From Lobosporangium transversale (lineage: Eukaryota > Mortierellomycota > Mortierellomycetes > Mortierellales > Mortierellaceae), in contig NW_019028985.1 of NCBI RefSeq assembly GCF_002105155.1, positions 558,001-622,000 of the forward strand: a stretch of 64,000 nucleotides of DNA, given 5' to 3'. Below, one piece after another: positions 10,155-20,700 of this stretch. Made by a program: the position numbers and the translations under genes. Position 1 is the stretch's first letter. Every line of letters starts with the position of its first letter. The notes beneath the pieces are model-generated. The model saw only the letters and a program-made list of their open reading frames with translations. It made no database searches and was not told the DNA's origin.

Positions 10155-11222
10155 ATGGCGGATCGACTTCCACCGCCATCTCCCCCTCCGTCTTCCTCGA
10201 ATGAGGTAGATGAGGGACACGATCCCCTGGCTCAGGCAGGGGATGTAGTAAAAAACAATAAAATTAAGCAGTCCCTGAGCTTTGCGGAGATGGCCCGCAA
10301 AAGCTTATCCAAGAAAGAAGTGCAGACCAGTTGGAATGCACTTCGTAAGAACGCAGTTGTCCGTGCGTTCAGCACAGAGGTTGAGGAGCACTCTGTGTTT
10401 TTCACCCCACACCACGCTCCCACCACCTTCGCTGTCAAGTATGACAGGAAGACTCACCTCGTCTCTGACGTGGTGGAGGCCATTCGCCTGGCTTTCCCCA
10501 AGGCAGTTGGTCTTGACCCTGTTGTCCCAGGGGTCGTAGTGGTTCTCGTGAGGACACAAAAAGAGGTGGACGAGGCCATTGCGTCTCCTCCTCTCCCCTG
10601 CAATCCTGCTCCTGTCAGAGCATATCATACGGTCCATTCCACAGGAAGCCGACTCAGGATTCGGGTTGACCGAATCACCCTCTCTACTCCGGAGGATCGT
10701 CTGGAGTATATCAAAAATATCTTTGGTAAATTTGGCCGTGTAATCCACACCAAGTTCCATTACGTCAAGGGATCGGAGACTCTTTTGCTCCCTTCCTTCG
10801 AATTTGTGTTAGAGCTCTCTGGGGACTCCCCTCGAGACCTCCTTATCCCCCGCGTGGCCCAAGCTGAGGGCATTAACACGCTTTTCCACTGGTATGGGCC
10901 CCAGTACTGCTACAAGTGTGGTGAGGAGAACCACGTCAAGCAGTCCTGCCCCCAACCACCCGAGTTCGACCTCCTCTCGGCCCCTAAAAGAGTCATTATG
11001 GCTCGCGCGTTCTTGCCTGCGAACGCGCCCGCAAGGGCCCTCCTGCGGTCCCTCAAGCTCCCAAGGTTACCAAGGGTCCCAAGGTCAACAAGGACATCCC
11101 ATCCCTCGACAAGGAGGAATGGACAACTGTCACCTCAACCAAGAGGGAAAAGGGATCAAAGAGGAGTCGTACGACTTCTTCACATTGCTTGCTGTATACT
11201 CATTATACATTACTCATTTTAG
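10155..11222 (+). CDS. LINE ORF1, gag-like RNA-binding protein, frame lost at 3' end
   Basis: Would bind the element RNA. It starts MADRLPPPSPP; the open frame upstream of 10155 has no ATG. A nucleic-acid-binding domain is followed by a zinc knuckle C-x2-C-x4-H-x4-C (CYKCGEENHVKQSC, about 10909-10950). After about 11000 the coding character moves to another frame (KVTKGPKVNKDIPSLDKEEW), so an indel in the GC-rich stretch around 11010-11035 has broken the protein. The reading frame given here runs on to 11222 but is not meaningful after the knuckle. Confidence 0.75.
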   Translation: MADRLPPPSPPPSSSNEVDEGHDPLAQAGDVVKNNKIKQSLSFAEMARKSLSKKEVQTSWNALRKNAVVRAFSTEVEEHSVFFTPHHAPTTFAVKYDRKTHLVSDVVEAIRLAFPKAVGLDPVVPGVVVVLVRTQKEVDEAIASPPLPCNPAPVRAYHTVHSTGSRLRIRVDRITLSTPEDRLEYIKNIFGKFGRVIHTKFHYVKGSETLLLPSFEFVLELSGDSPRDLLIPRVAQAEGINTLFHWYGPQYCYKCGEENHVKQSCPQPPEFDLLSAPKRVIMARAFLPANAPARALLRSLKLPRLPRVPRSTRTSHPSTRRNGQLSPQPRGKRDQRGVVRLLHIACCILIIHYSF

Positions 11223-11344
11223 TACCTGCTCTCACGTCGCTGCCAACTAGTATAAATAGCTAGCACCATCGTAGCAACTTAGGAGACTTTAGATAATAAA
11301 CATCCTCAGACTTCCTCTAGATTCACCTTTGCTCTTGTTGATTA
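11192..11344 (+). repeat. Possible solo LTR between the LINE ORFs
   Basis: The segment begins TGTATACTC and ends ATTACA. It contains TATAAATAG at about 11250 and AATAAA at about 11297, in the order found in short LTRs. It lies where the ORF1 frame ends. No matching target duplication was found and the ends are guesses, so it could equally be the LINE inter-ORF spacer with its own promoter-like sequence. Confidence 0.25.
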
Positions 11345-11812
11345 CATTGATCTAAGGAGCCAGCAGGAGACAGGAAAGAAGCTCCCTCCATCCGGGCGAG
11401 GAGCCTAAAAGCTGACCGCAGCGTCTTTGGCAAAGGCTACTCGCAAGAAACTAACATTGATCCCTTGCGCGATGCACAAAGCGCAAGTAACAAAGCTACG
11501 AGATAATTATCTCTGAGCGGGGTCAGGAAGTCACTATGGCTGACCAATAATACAGCCCTTCCTTGTACTTCATGGCATAAACTGATAGCTGGTGACCTGT
11601 TAATTCAATGTTCCACAAAGGTTAGTACCGAAGGCGAACATTAATGAGTACATGTACAAAAGATAAGATCATTACCAAACACTTGAACCGTCGTCGTCTT
11701 AGTTATGCAGTCTTTAACAAAAAAAAAAAAAAAAAAAAAAAAAGACTCAAACTCCCCTTGCGTGCCTTGCTCCCCTCACAAGAACCGTATGCTTTCACTA
11801 TTTTTTTAATCA
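11345..11812. other. Spacer between LINE ORF1 and ORF2
   Basis: No open frame of interest. An A-run at about 11720-11743 shortly precedes ORF2. Nothing else is recognisable. Confidence 0.4.
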
Positions 11813-14800
11813 ATGATTGATTTTGAAAATCTAAAAGTATGCACACTCAACGTCTGTTCAATTTTCAACCAAGAAAAACGAAGGACGCTCTTCCAATGGC
11901 TCAAGACTCAGCCATACGATGTCATTGCTTTGCAGGAAACAGATACCCAGCATCCGCAATGGACAACAGTCAAAAATAATCAGTGGACAAGAGAATGGGG
12001 TGCAGGAAAAGCAGTGTTTACAAAGCATTGTGCGATCCTCATCAACAACCCTCGTCTCTTCTACACTCTAAAACAAGACTTTCTCAATGGACGTATTTTA
12101 GCGATCGATCTGTATGTCGATGACAACATGGATGAACGTCTTCGCATGATCAACATTTATGTCCCGAGTTCATATGTTTCGGATGTCTCCCTTTCAGAGT
12201 TTATTGAAGAATTTCCTGATGAACTCCTTACGCAAGATGACTACCCTCTCGTTGCCCTTGGTGACTTCAACTCTGTCACCAGCACTACACTAGACCGCAA
12301 CCCTCCCACCAACGATGTTAGAGCCACCCGCTGGCCTCGCCTTGGTCCACTCTTTACAAGACTAGGTGTGATCGATGTTGCTCCTCCTCCTTCTAGAGAT
12401 CCCGCTGGAGATATTGTCGAGACCCACTTCACTCATGTTTCGAGACTTAGATGGTGCACCATGACAAGGATTGACTATATTATGGTCTCTCATGCTCTCT
12501 TGCCCACTGTTTCTAGTTACAAGGTCTCTACTATGCCGATTATCAAGACTGATCACAGGATCGTTGAAGTTGTGATAAACACCTCCAAACGTCCAAACCC
12601 TCCGCCTCGACCCATGCCTGCCCTGCCTACTGGTAACGACGATGATGATGAGCCAACAGCAGCAACAGCACGGAATCCGGCAGTGATCACAAAGCCAGTC
12701 CTCATCCTTGACACTCGAATCTTACGCGACCCTGCTTTCCAAACCGAGATCCGCTCCCTTATATCTCGCTGTCTGAGGAAACGCGCCTCTCATCCTACTC
12801 TTTTTCAGTCCGCTGGAGAGTTTTGGGATGACTGTAAGAAAAAGTGCTTGTTTGCAGGACTACGATATCGCAAAAAGAAGCGCTTCAATGACACTAGGGA
12901 AAGAATCGACCTCCAAAAGACTCTGAAAGAGGCTGATCTTGCCCTTGATAACCAGCCAAACGACCCTGACGCCATAAGCAATCTTTTCGAAGCGAGGGAG
13001 CAACTACGGAAACATGAAGCGTATCGCATGGAACGAGACATCACTCTGTCCAAGATCGAATGGATTGAAGAAGGTGAACGAGCCTCGCCGCAATTTACCA
13101 AAAAGCTCAAGAAAGGCTATGCAAAGCGCTCTATCTTGTCGCTCAAGGACAGTTCCGGCAACCGCACAACTCTGCAACAAGGAATGGAGGAAATAGCTCG
13201 CTCCTTCTACGAGAAGCTATACACCTCTGGACACACTGACGAGGCCGCCCAGGATCTCTTGTTGGCTGAAATCACCGACAGGATTCCTCCCGCTCTCACC
13301 ACTAGTCTTGATGCTGATATCTCTCTTCAGGAGATTGAAGCCTCTATAGACTCGATGGCTGATAGATCCTCGCCTGGTTCCGATGGTCTTCCTTACGAAT
13401 TCTACAAGACCTTCAAGAGAGAATTGGCTCCTATATTGCTCGAAGTCGTTAACAGTGTTGATGTCGAAGGTGGTGACCTCCCAGTCTCTCACCGGAAAGC
13501 CTTGACAACGTTGATCTTCAAGAAGGGTGACAATGAACTGATGCAAAACTATCGTCCCATCTCTCTGACTCAATGTGATTACAAGATCTTCACCAAGGCT
13601 CTGACTAATCGCATCAATCCTGCAGCTAAACAGGTTATAGGTGAATGGCAAACTGGCTTTATTCCAGGACGACAAGGTCATGACAATGTCAGGTTGCTAG
13701 AACTAGTGGCTCTCTCTCTTCAGTCTGGAGATAAAGGAGATGCTGCTATCCTCTCCCTTGATCAAGAAAAAGCGTACGATCGTGTCGAGTGGTCATATAT
13801 GCATCGAGTCCTAGAGGCCTTTGGCTTTGGCCCTCGCATTCGTTCCTGGGTGCGAAGCTGCTACTCTGATCTCTCTGCCACCATTGTCATGAACAGAAAC
13901 CAATCGAATCCGTATCAGGCACGCAGAGGCTTGCGTCAAGGTGATCCTCTGGCTCCGCTCCTGTTCAACTTTGTCTTGGAACCTTTTCTTCTGTACTATG
14001 AGCATCACGCGACGGGCATTCCTACTGTTGGTATTCCTTTTAAAGTGGCTGCTTTTGCTGATGATACGACGCTTGGTGTTGCTCCAGGAGACGAACAGCA
14101 TGTGTTGCGTGCTATCGAGCTGCATGAGTATGCGTCTGGTGCCAAGGTGAACAGACAAAAGACGGCTCTGATCCCGTTCACGGCGAATGCTACGATGGTG
14201 ATCCACCTTAATGGCTTCATTGCTCGTCCCTTTAATGAACCTTTTGTTCATCTCGGCGTGGTTATCCAAGCTAAAGGTCGCGACTTGCCAGTCATTGAGC
14301 GAGCTCTCCTACAAACAATGCAGACGACGGTTAGCACCTGGCGCTTTCGACGTCTCTCCTTTCAAGGACGAGTGACGGTTGCCAACACTTACTTTCTTTC
14401 CAAGCTTTGGCACGTTGCTCCTTTCTACTCCTTTTCTCCAAACTTCTTCAAGTCGATTGACAGGTTGACAAAGAAGATTTTGTGGAATGATCAAGTTTCT
14501 CGAGTCTCGCTGGCATGGTATCGCCGACCCAAGAACAAGGGAGGCTGGAACCTAATTGACCCTAGGACCCAGTGCCAGGCACTCATGGCTAAATGGATGG
14601 CTCGATGGCAGCTACAGGATGCACGATGGAAGCCTATATTCACAGACATGGCCCAATCGTACTACAGAAAGACCTCTGTCCAACAGACAGAACAATTTTT
14701 GGAAGCTCCTCCTCTTGCCTCGACTGACATCCGCCATAGAACTGCAATCCAACGCGCAAGAACCTCGGTCTTTGAGGCTGTCAAGGCTTTTGCACAGCTG

Positions 14801-15868
14801 GACGTCAAAAGAAAGGTCACTCCTGCTGATCGTGTGCCTCCTGCACTTGCTCAAGCTCGAGGACTGACGACAGTCTTTGGCAAAGATGTCCCCATGGCTC
14901 TATTCACGGTCAAGAAGGCTCGTAAGTATATTGAATGCAATGCGCTGAAAGCTTGGATAGCTAAGCCTGTCTCTCGTAGCATTTACCTTCGCCCGCCAAT
15001 CTACAAGCACATCAGGTTCATGGACCGCAAACCATGGCCGAATATCCAGCACACTCCTATTCCTGACAAACAGTGGGATCGCTTTTTCTCTGATCGGTTG
15101 CACAGCAAACACAGATATACAAATGAGCGACACCACCTGTACCTGGTTGCACACCATGTCTACCAGACGAATGGAATCAAGAGCAAGTACAAGTACAACA
15201 CCCCGGTCTCTCCAGATTGTCGACGATGTGGAACAGATGGAGCACCAGCAGCCTTTGAGTCTCGAGGGCATGCCTTTCATGACTGTCCAGAAGTGCTAGA
15301 GTTGTGGAACGCATGTCGAGGATGGATAAAGGAATTAGTGCCTGAGCTAGATCTTCGTGATAATGCTGCACAAGACCAACTATGCTGGCCCGAGGTCAAG
15401 TCGCTGCCTGCAGTTGTCATTCACATACATGCAACTGTCACGCAAGTGATTTTCAAGACTTACTGCAAGTTGGGAGACAAGGAAACAGTGCCAGAAGGCG
15501 TCCTCAAGGCTAAAGCCATAGCAGCGCTGCGATACCGCATCAAACTGGAGTGGGAAAGAGCGCACTATAAGGATCAGGTCGAGCGAGAGCGACAGAAGAG
15601 TGGAGAGGTTGCTGACGACGACAGTGAGGATGAGGACAATGATGACAACAATGTTCAAAAGTTTCTGCAGGAATGGAACTATCCACCACACATCCGAGTG
15701 GAAGGAGAGGAGCTAATCTTTGGAGGGATAATGAATATTGCGACAGTAGCAGCGATGAACAGACCAGCGATAGAAGGAGCAGAGATGGAGGACGAGGTGA
15801 TGGAAGAAGAAAGAGAAGTTGGTCAGGAAGAAGTTGCAAACAGAGAATTCACACCCTCTCTTTTTTAA
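11813..15868 (+). CDS. LINE ORF2: AP-endonuclease and reverse transcriptase
   Basis: 1351 residues; nicks target DNA and reverse-transcribes the element RNA at the nick. Residues 1-260 form an exonuclease-endonuclease-phosphatase domain (LQETDTQ, INIYVPS, LGDFNS, RIDYIMVS, TDHRIVEV). Reverse transcriptase motifs follow: NYRPISLT, QTGFIPGRQGHDN, LSLDQEKAYDRVEW at about 650, RGLRQGDPLAP at about 707, and the catalytic FADDTTL at about 747, with Phe in place of the usual Tyr. A zinc finger near residue 1136 (CRRCGTD...HAFHDC) resembles the zf-RVT type of plant and fungal LINEs. The tail is acidic. The frame is open throughout. The clade (L1/Tx1-like or Tad-like) cannot be fixed by eye. Confidence 0.93.
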   Translation: MIDFENLKVCTLNVCSIFNQEKRRTLFQWLKTQPYDVIALQETDTQHPQWTTVKNNQWTREWGAGKAVFTKHCAILINNPRLFYTLKQDFLNGRILAIDLYVDDNMDERLRMINIYVPSSYVSDVSLSEFIEEFPDELLTQDDYPLVALGDFNSVTSTTLDRNPPTNDVRATRWPRLGPLFTRLGVIDVAPPPSRDPAGDIVETHFTHVSRLRWCTMTRIDYIMVSHALLPTVSSYKVSTMPIIKTDHRIVEVVINTSKRPNPPPRPMPALPTGNDDDDEPTAATARNPAVITKPVLILDTRILRDPAFQTEIRSLISRCLRKRASHPTLFQSAGEFWDDCKKKCLFAGLRYRKKKRFNDTRERIDLQKTLKEADLALDNQPNDPDAISNLFEAREQLRKHEAYRMERDITLSKIEWIEEGERASPQFTKKLKKGYAKRSILSLKDSSGNRTTLQQGMEEIARSFYEKLYTSGHTDEAAQDLLLAEITDRIPPALTTSLDADISLQEIEASIDSMADRSSPGSDGLPYEFYKTFKRELAPILLEVVNSVDVEGGDLPVSHRKALTTLIFKKGDNELMQNYRPISLTQCDYKIFTKALTNRINPAAKQVIGEWQTGFIPGRQGHDNVRLLELVALSLQSGDKGDAAILSLDQEKAYDRVEWSYMHRVLEAFGFGPRIRSWVRSCYSDLSATIVMNRNQSNPYQARRGLRQGDPLAPLLFNFVLEPFLLYYEHHATGIPTVGIPFKVAAFADDTTLGVAPGDEQHVLRAIELHEYASGAKVNRQKTALIPFTANATMVIHLNGFIARPFNEPFVHLGVVIQAKGRDLPVIERALLQTMQTTVSTWRFRRLSFQGRVTVANTYFLSKLWHVAPFYSFSPNFFKSIDRLTKKILWNDQVSRVSLAWYRRPKNKGGWNLIDPRTQCQALMAKWMARWQLQDARWKPIFTDMAQSYYRKTSVQQTEQFLEAPPLASTDIRHRTAIQRARTSVFEAVKAFAQLDVKRKVTPADRVPPALAQARGLTTVFGKDVPMALFTVKKARKYIECNALKAWIAKPVSRSIYLRPPIYKHIRFMDRKPWPNIQHTPIPDKQWDRFFSDRLHSKHRYTNERHHLYLVAHHVYQTNGIKSKYKYNTPVSPDCRRCGTDGAPAAFESRGHAFHDCPEVLELWNACRGWIKELVPELDLRDNAAQDQLCWPEVKSLPAVVIHIHATVTQVIFKTYCKLGDKETVPEGVLKAKAIAALRYRIKLEWERAHYKDQVERERQKSGEVADDDSEDEDNDDNNVQKFLQEWNYPPHIRVEGEELIFGGIMNIATVAAMNRPAIEGAEMEDEVMEEEREVGQEEVANREFTPSLF

Positions 15869-15890
15869 AAAGAGGACAAGCGTGTGAATT
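15846..15890 (+). other. Hairpin at the LINE ORF2 stop / 3' end
   Basis: AATTCACAC (15846-15854) pairs with GTGTGAATT (15882-15890). Between them CCTCTCTTTTT can pair with AAAAAGAGG. The stop codon lies inside the structure. A 3' hairpin is the kind of signal that stringent LINE reverse transcriptases recognise; here this is inference. Confidence 0.5.
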
Positions 15891-15972
15891 TTTTCAGTTC
15901 ATTTTTTTAAGGTTTCAGATCTTTTTTTTGCTGTTTAATTTTTTTCTTTATTTCTGTCTCAGTGCAAATGTA

Positions 15973-16647
15973 CTAGCTACGGCGACACACTTTACGCGCT
16001 GTCCGACAGAACTCCCGGAATTTGATATCAGACTCAAGTTGCCGCAGAGTCTGATGAATCGCATCCTCGGACTTCTCATACCTAGAGAGAAGCCCAAGGT
16101 AGTAATTCCTACTTTCCTCGGAAACCTCCCTGTAATGGAGGATCCGACGGGCCCTCGACGTGTACCGGTAGAGGTCCGCAAGCTCCGACACCAGTACGGA
16201 ATGGAGCTTGTCTTCCTCATCTGAGTCAACAGACTCTTCAAGCGACTCCGAGGATCGCTTGCGGGACAGGGGTGGGTTACCCCTATCCGACGAGGCAGCG
16301 GGAGGAAAGAAACGTTGACTTGCGGGCACCTGAGGACTCGGGGACAGCAAAATAAAGGTCTCATCAGCACCGACAGAGGAGATCTCATCAGGGATCTCAA
16401 TCGCAGAGAGGTTGGATGAATCCGTATGCCACAGAGGCAAAGTCTCTTCACTCTTCACCTGCGATAGAGCAGGCGAGGAGTGTCTGGTGGCAGCACCAGA
16501 AGACGAGGAAGCAAAAGACCCAACAACAGGCAGGGAAGACTCCGCACCGGCACTGGTCGTGTCAGAGCTAACTGACTCAGGAGAAGGCTCCCTACACTTG
16601 ACGGAGGCACCTCCGAAGCTAACACTACGACGAAGAGAGGCAGACAT
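15973..16647 (-). CDS. 224-residue protein of unknown function, copy A
   Basis: Encodes the same protein as copy B at 25721-26395. The N-terminal two thirds are Ser-rich and disordered; the last about 70 residues are helical (LADLYRYTSRARRILHYREV...LLSRYEKSEDAIHQTLRQLE). By direct comparison the two 675-bp frames differ at two positions only (plus-strand 16057 and 16121, approximately), both silent. Shared sequence begins about 10 bases before the ATG and ends at an A-run just after GAAACCTT in the 3' region. Copy A has an extra A-rich insertion of about 25 bases after AATAAAG. I do not recognise the family; nuclear localisation or transposon origin are both possible. Confidence 0.6.
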   Translation of the reverse strand: MSASLRRSVSFGGASVKCREPSPESVSSDTTSAGAESSLPVVGSFASSSSGAATRHSSPALSQVKSEETLPLWHTDSSNLSAIEIPDEISSVGADETFILLSPSPQVPASQRFFPPAASSDRGNPPLSRKRSSESLEESVDSDEEDKLHSVLVSELADLYRYTSRARRILHYREVSEESRNYYLGLLSRYEKSEDAIHQTLRQLESDIKFREFCRTARKVCRRS

Positions 16648-17114
16648 GGTTGTTGTTGCGGAGCAGTCTTTGCTTTTTCGGCGGTCTTCCAATCCTGCTT
16701 CGAGACCAGCCGAGGCTTGCGCTTCTCCAACTGTTTGAACAACGATGGCTCATGCAGGTGAAATAGCGCGAAGACTCCACGCTTCAAACCGTCCTTGTGA
16801 GTCCTCATCACATGATCTTCGAGTGTCAGCCATTTTCGAGGAAAGACTTCATCTCCATCCTGGTAAACGGCTGGCAAAGGATCAGGCCGTCCGCGAGAAG
16901 AGTAGTTTTGAAAATCCAGGAAAAGTCTGCTATATGCACTATGCATATCCTTGGATACTGCCATGAAAGGCACTAATTTGCCACGGTGCTCATCTGGATC
17001 GGAAGGAGCCCTCGACGACAATACATTGACGTCGGAAGTACTCTCTACTTCGTCGCGAGCACGCTTCTTGCCGGTACTGGTTAAGGAAGCCGAAATAATG
17101 TTGGTGGAAGTCAT
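16455..17114 (-). CDS. Unknown protein, N-terminal part truncated by copy A
   Basis: The natural start is ATG at 17114 (MTSTNIISASLTSTGKKRARDE). The frame carries about 150 plausible residues, including FPRKWLTLEDHVMRTHKDGL and KPRLVSKQDWKTAEKAKT. At about 16655 it runs into the copy A sequence in a frame different from copy A's own ATG, so the residues after KTAPQQQP are out-of-frame translation ending at 16455. The original C-terminus seems lost. The family is not recognised. Confidence 0.4.
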   Translation of the reverse strand: MTSTNIISASLTSTGKKRARDEVESTSDVNVLSSRAPSDPDEHRGKLVPFMAVSKDMHSAYSRLFLDFQNYSSRGRPDPLPAVYQDGDEVFPRKWLTLEDHVMRTHKDGLKRGVFALFHLHEPSLFKQLEKRKPRLVSKQDWKTAEKAKTAPQQQPCLPLFVVVLASEVPPSSVGSLLLSQLALTRPVPVRSLPCLLLGLLLPRLLVLPPDTPRLLYRR

Positions 17115-17332
17115 GTTGAAAATTGATATGAAAAAGCAGAAAAAAATACCAGAAAAGTTGGTTATGTGGTAAGAGGCAATTTGAATGTTAATGGGTTTTA
17201 GGAATGAAGGAATGAGAAGCAAAATGAACTTCAATTCATCGTCCTCATTGCCCCTCGGGTTCTCTTCTGCATGATTGATCTTTGTTAATCTTTTTAAACC
17301 AATCAACATTGCAATGGCGTCCAAAAGCGCTG
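17115..17332. other. Spacer upstream of the truncated unknown gene
   Basis: Probable 5' flank of the minus-strand gene starting at 17114. No further feature is visible. Confidence 0.3.
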
Positions 17333-17449
17333 TTGGTTTTAGTTTTAGTCACGTGTAGAGGGTTCGCCACCAACTATTTAACGAGCAACAGCTCAGGAAA
17401 ATCTGGCTCCTTGTTCCTTATTTTTACACAAGAGCCATTTGAGTACTGA
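17333..17449 (+). repeat. LINE 5' region fragment, left half of a split copy
   Basis: Matches 9616-9731 over about 117 bp with scattered differences, beginning TTGGTTTTAG and including CACGTG. It stops at TACTGA (17444-17449). The sequence that should follow resumes at 23441 with the same TACTGA, so this is one half of a copy interrupted by the element at 17450-23440. Confidence 0.85.
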
Positions 17450-17720
17450 ATTGGTATTTTGAAATTATGTGGTCACAAACCTTGTTTCTTTTTATTGAAT
17501 CACAAAGAAAAGTAATATAAAAAATTGACAAAATATATAGAATGTGATCTCCAGCGTGATTTAGCCTGAATACCGTTTTTGTGTAGATGTGTAAATTTGG
17601 AAAGGCCATCGCATATGACTTGCACTAATGGAGAGGGATAAGCAAACATTTTTCTTAACTTGTTTTATCACTTCTCCCTTCACCCACCCCTTCATTCCCC
17701 ACCACTCAGCATTAAATAAC

Positions 17721-20700
17721 ATGGAAGCGCTATTCACATCTAATGCAACCAATGCACAGAATAGTGTAGGAAGTCCTCTTCAAGGTAGCCTATCGCTCTC
17801 TATCGCTGGCGGACTAAGGCTGGTTTGGTGAGCACATTCGTTATTCAGCATTATATTATATACAAACAATAGTCGTCGCTTGCTGTTGATCCTTTAAAGA
17901 AAGAAAACCAAATAATAACTCTTGAACTCTTGAAATTATAATTAGAATCACCACAGAATGTTGGTCAGTATTTAGGACAACAGTTAGATTCACACATACA
18001 CATGCCCCAACTCCAAAATCAAATTCAATTTCAGGTACAATTCCAAGATCAATTCCAATTTCAGGAACAAGGACTTCAAAGCCAAAAGCGGCATATAACG
18101 CTACAAGAAAACCCGGCAACTCCTAAACGACGCAAAGGTCAACCTATAGCAGCTGCGAGCAGAGCTGATGTTGTTGCATCCATGGCGAACAAGACAGCAT
18201 ATGCCACCCATAACAAAATAGCTTGTACGTTGGTCCTACAGGAGGCAGCTAAGGATCGTGAAAAATCCCTAGCACGTCGAACAGTGTATCATTATCAACA
18301 ATACCAACGGCATTGGGTGGTGCGTGAGCTTATTTGAATAGTAGTTGAGCAATGCAAAAAATAATGTTTATTGGTAGCAATTAATTGATCCATAATATAT
18401 ATAGGATTGGTGCGAGCGTAAGCATTTCATGGATGGAGACATGGTCACATACGAGAAATTCTTACTCTATGTGCGTGAACTTGTGGCAGAAGAATCAGTA
18501 CAGGCGGAGGACGACTTCTATAGCATCAAGCCATTGCGTGTCAACGTCACAATAGATTATGAAGGTGATCTCCCTTCTCCAGAGACAGTTGATGCATATG
18601 TCAAGTCGGTCATATCGCTCTATCAGTCTCAGCGAGCATTAGTTCCCAACCCTAGCAACCAGCCATGGGCAAGTCTACGTACAGCCGAGTTCAGAGGGAT
18701 CATTTCATCATACAGAAAAAGGTAGGAGTAGACAGCAGCATAATGTAGTATTATTTAACTTTGAGGCCTGAAAATTGAAGGAGTGGATGTTGTTTTAAAA
18801 CATATAATATTGCATATTGCTAATTGCCCTAATTGCTGTTCTGCAGGTATCAACAAAGCAATAAATTCAAGAACCAATATCGAATGTCGGTCGACAATGC
18901 ATACACACCAGCTCAACTCAAGCAGTTCTTGAAACTTTGTTGGACTCGATCTTACAAACCTCTGAATGGTGGAGCTAAGACTCACAAGCTGCTTGGGGCT
19001 CGCGACCGAGTTAGCTTTGCCTTGAATCATTTTTTGATTGCTCGTGGCCAAAATTTACTTGATGCGAAATTGAGTAGCCTGTTCCCACATATCCATGCAA
19101 CGGCTGAGAATGGGCGCCAGCTTTCTTTTGCCCTTGTTCTTGAGATTACACATGGCAAGACAAATCAGGACTTCACTATCTATTCGTCTTGTATTCGCAA
19201 TAAAGATGTTGAGCTGTGTCCTTTAGGTGCCTTAGGATTTTATCTATTAGAGCTATGGATGGTTAGTTCCTGATACTTTTTCTGTTTAATGTTTCGGGGC
19301 TGTACCGACATTCGATTGCTCACATCTATTATTATTCGTAACTTTTGACTGTAGGACAAAAAAAACGTTCCTGACTTTCATGACGACAAATGGATGGAAA
19401 CTTTCCTCATTTTCGGCGCTTCTGATAGAACCCGTATGTCCTCAACCTCACTCTACAAGTAAGTACAGGGTATACATGGCTTTGTATGGTAGTGCAATAG
19501 TAATTGATGGATTGACGCTTCCTCGCGACTTCTTGCTCTTAGGGCTATGAAAGGGGTTATGAATAAGGCAGGCCATCATAGTGATAAAGTTACTCATGCG
19601 GGCCGCAAAGCTGGAGCACAACACGCGATGCTCAATGGATCATCGCATGACCAGATATCTCAGCAAGGCAATTGGCTTCATTCTCGCTTGGCGATCCATT
19701 ACCTACATCCAGTTCCAAGAGCTGTTCCGTATTCGATGGCAGGCTTCACGCGAACTGATGAGGAATTCTGGCTTCCTCGCAACACACTTATTCCTGATCC
19801 CAAACTTCAGAGAATGATTTTTCCTTTCATTGAGAACCTGTTTGAAGGAAACAAAGACTGGGAGCAGCGCATTGAGAATATCATGATGGACCGCCCCGAG
19901 GACTACAATCGACCCCTTTTGGAACAAACAAGCCATTGCAAGGAGGAAATACCAAAAATACGCTTTAATATTATTCTTGCTCATTTTCGGAAGATTATTC
20001 TTCAGGATATGGCTGTACTTATGGAAATTACCGACAATGCTAATTGCTATTACCAGATTTACCGGATGCACCATATCTGCCAGATGCCAGTCTTTCAATC
20101 GCCAGAGTTCGGAGAGTTTAGTGCAAAGTTGCGCCAAACAATGAGTGAGGCAAGATCTCCCTCGATGGATAGCCTTGCAGCAAACGCTCCCGCAATAGCA
20201 CAGAAACTTGATGTTTTAGGAGCACAGCTTTCAGCTCTTGATGACTTCATACGATCACGAGAACGCGTTGATACATCTAACTGTAACTTGACTTCTTCAT
20301 TCAGGACGCATATGTCAAGTGTCAATCGTCAGCTAGTGGCACTCTCTCAAGGGATAGAGGGGGCCTTCAATGGTGCAGGAAGAACTATAGGCCACACTGT
20401 ATCTGAGATCAAATCAATCCAAAGAGAGCAAATACGAGAGTTCGATCTCCAGATACAGCAGGGATGTGGAGCAGGACAGAGGAGCCCATTCACCCCGGAG
20501 CAAGGGCACACAGACGGGCACCTGGTTAGCCATGAGCCGGCTCATGAGCAAGCGAGCGTTACCAACACCTCTTCACCTTTACAAGGCGAGGATTCATTCT
20601 TCAATGAAGTAGACGGAGCGAGAGAAAGAGAAGAAGAAGTAGTTGTAGAACAAAGACAAGCTCACTCTCAATCTCAACCTCAATCTCAGTCTGGTATGCA

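Larger units (their letters stand above)
9616..15898 (+). mobile_element. LINE (non-LTR retrotransposon) with 5' region and two ORFs
   Basis: The order is 5' region (9616-10154), gag-like ORF1 with a CCHC knuckle (10155 onward), a spacer that may hold an LTR-like insertion, ORF2 with endonuclease and reverse transcriptase (11813-15868), and a short 3' end with a hairpin at 15846-15890. The 5' end is set where similarity to the fragments at 17333-17449 and 23441-23568 begins; the true end could lie further left. Target duplications were not identified. The copy is probably inactive because ORF1 loses its frame. Confidence 0.8.

Noticed and set aside
13217-13681. 154-residue minus-strand frame inside the LINE
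   Set aside because: It is the complement of the reverse transcriptase coding region, which has all expected motifs on the plus strand.
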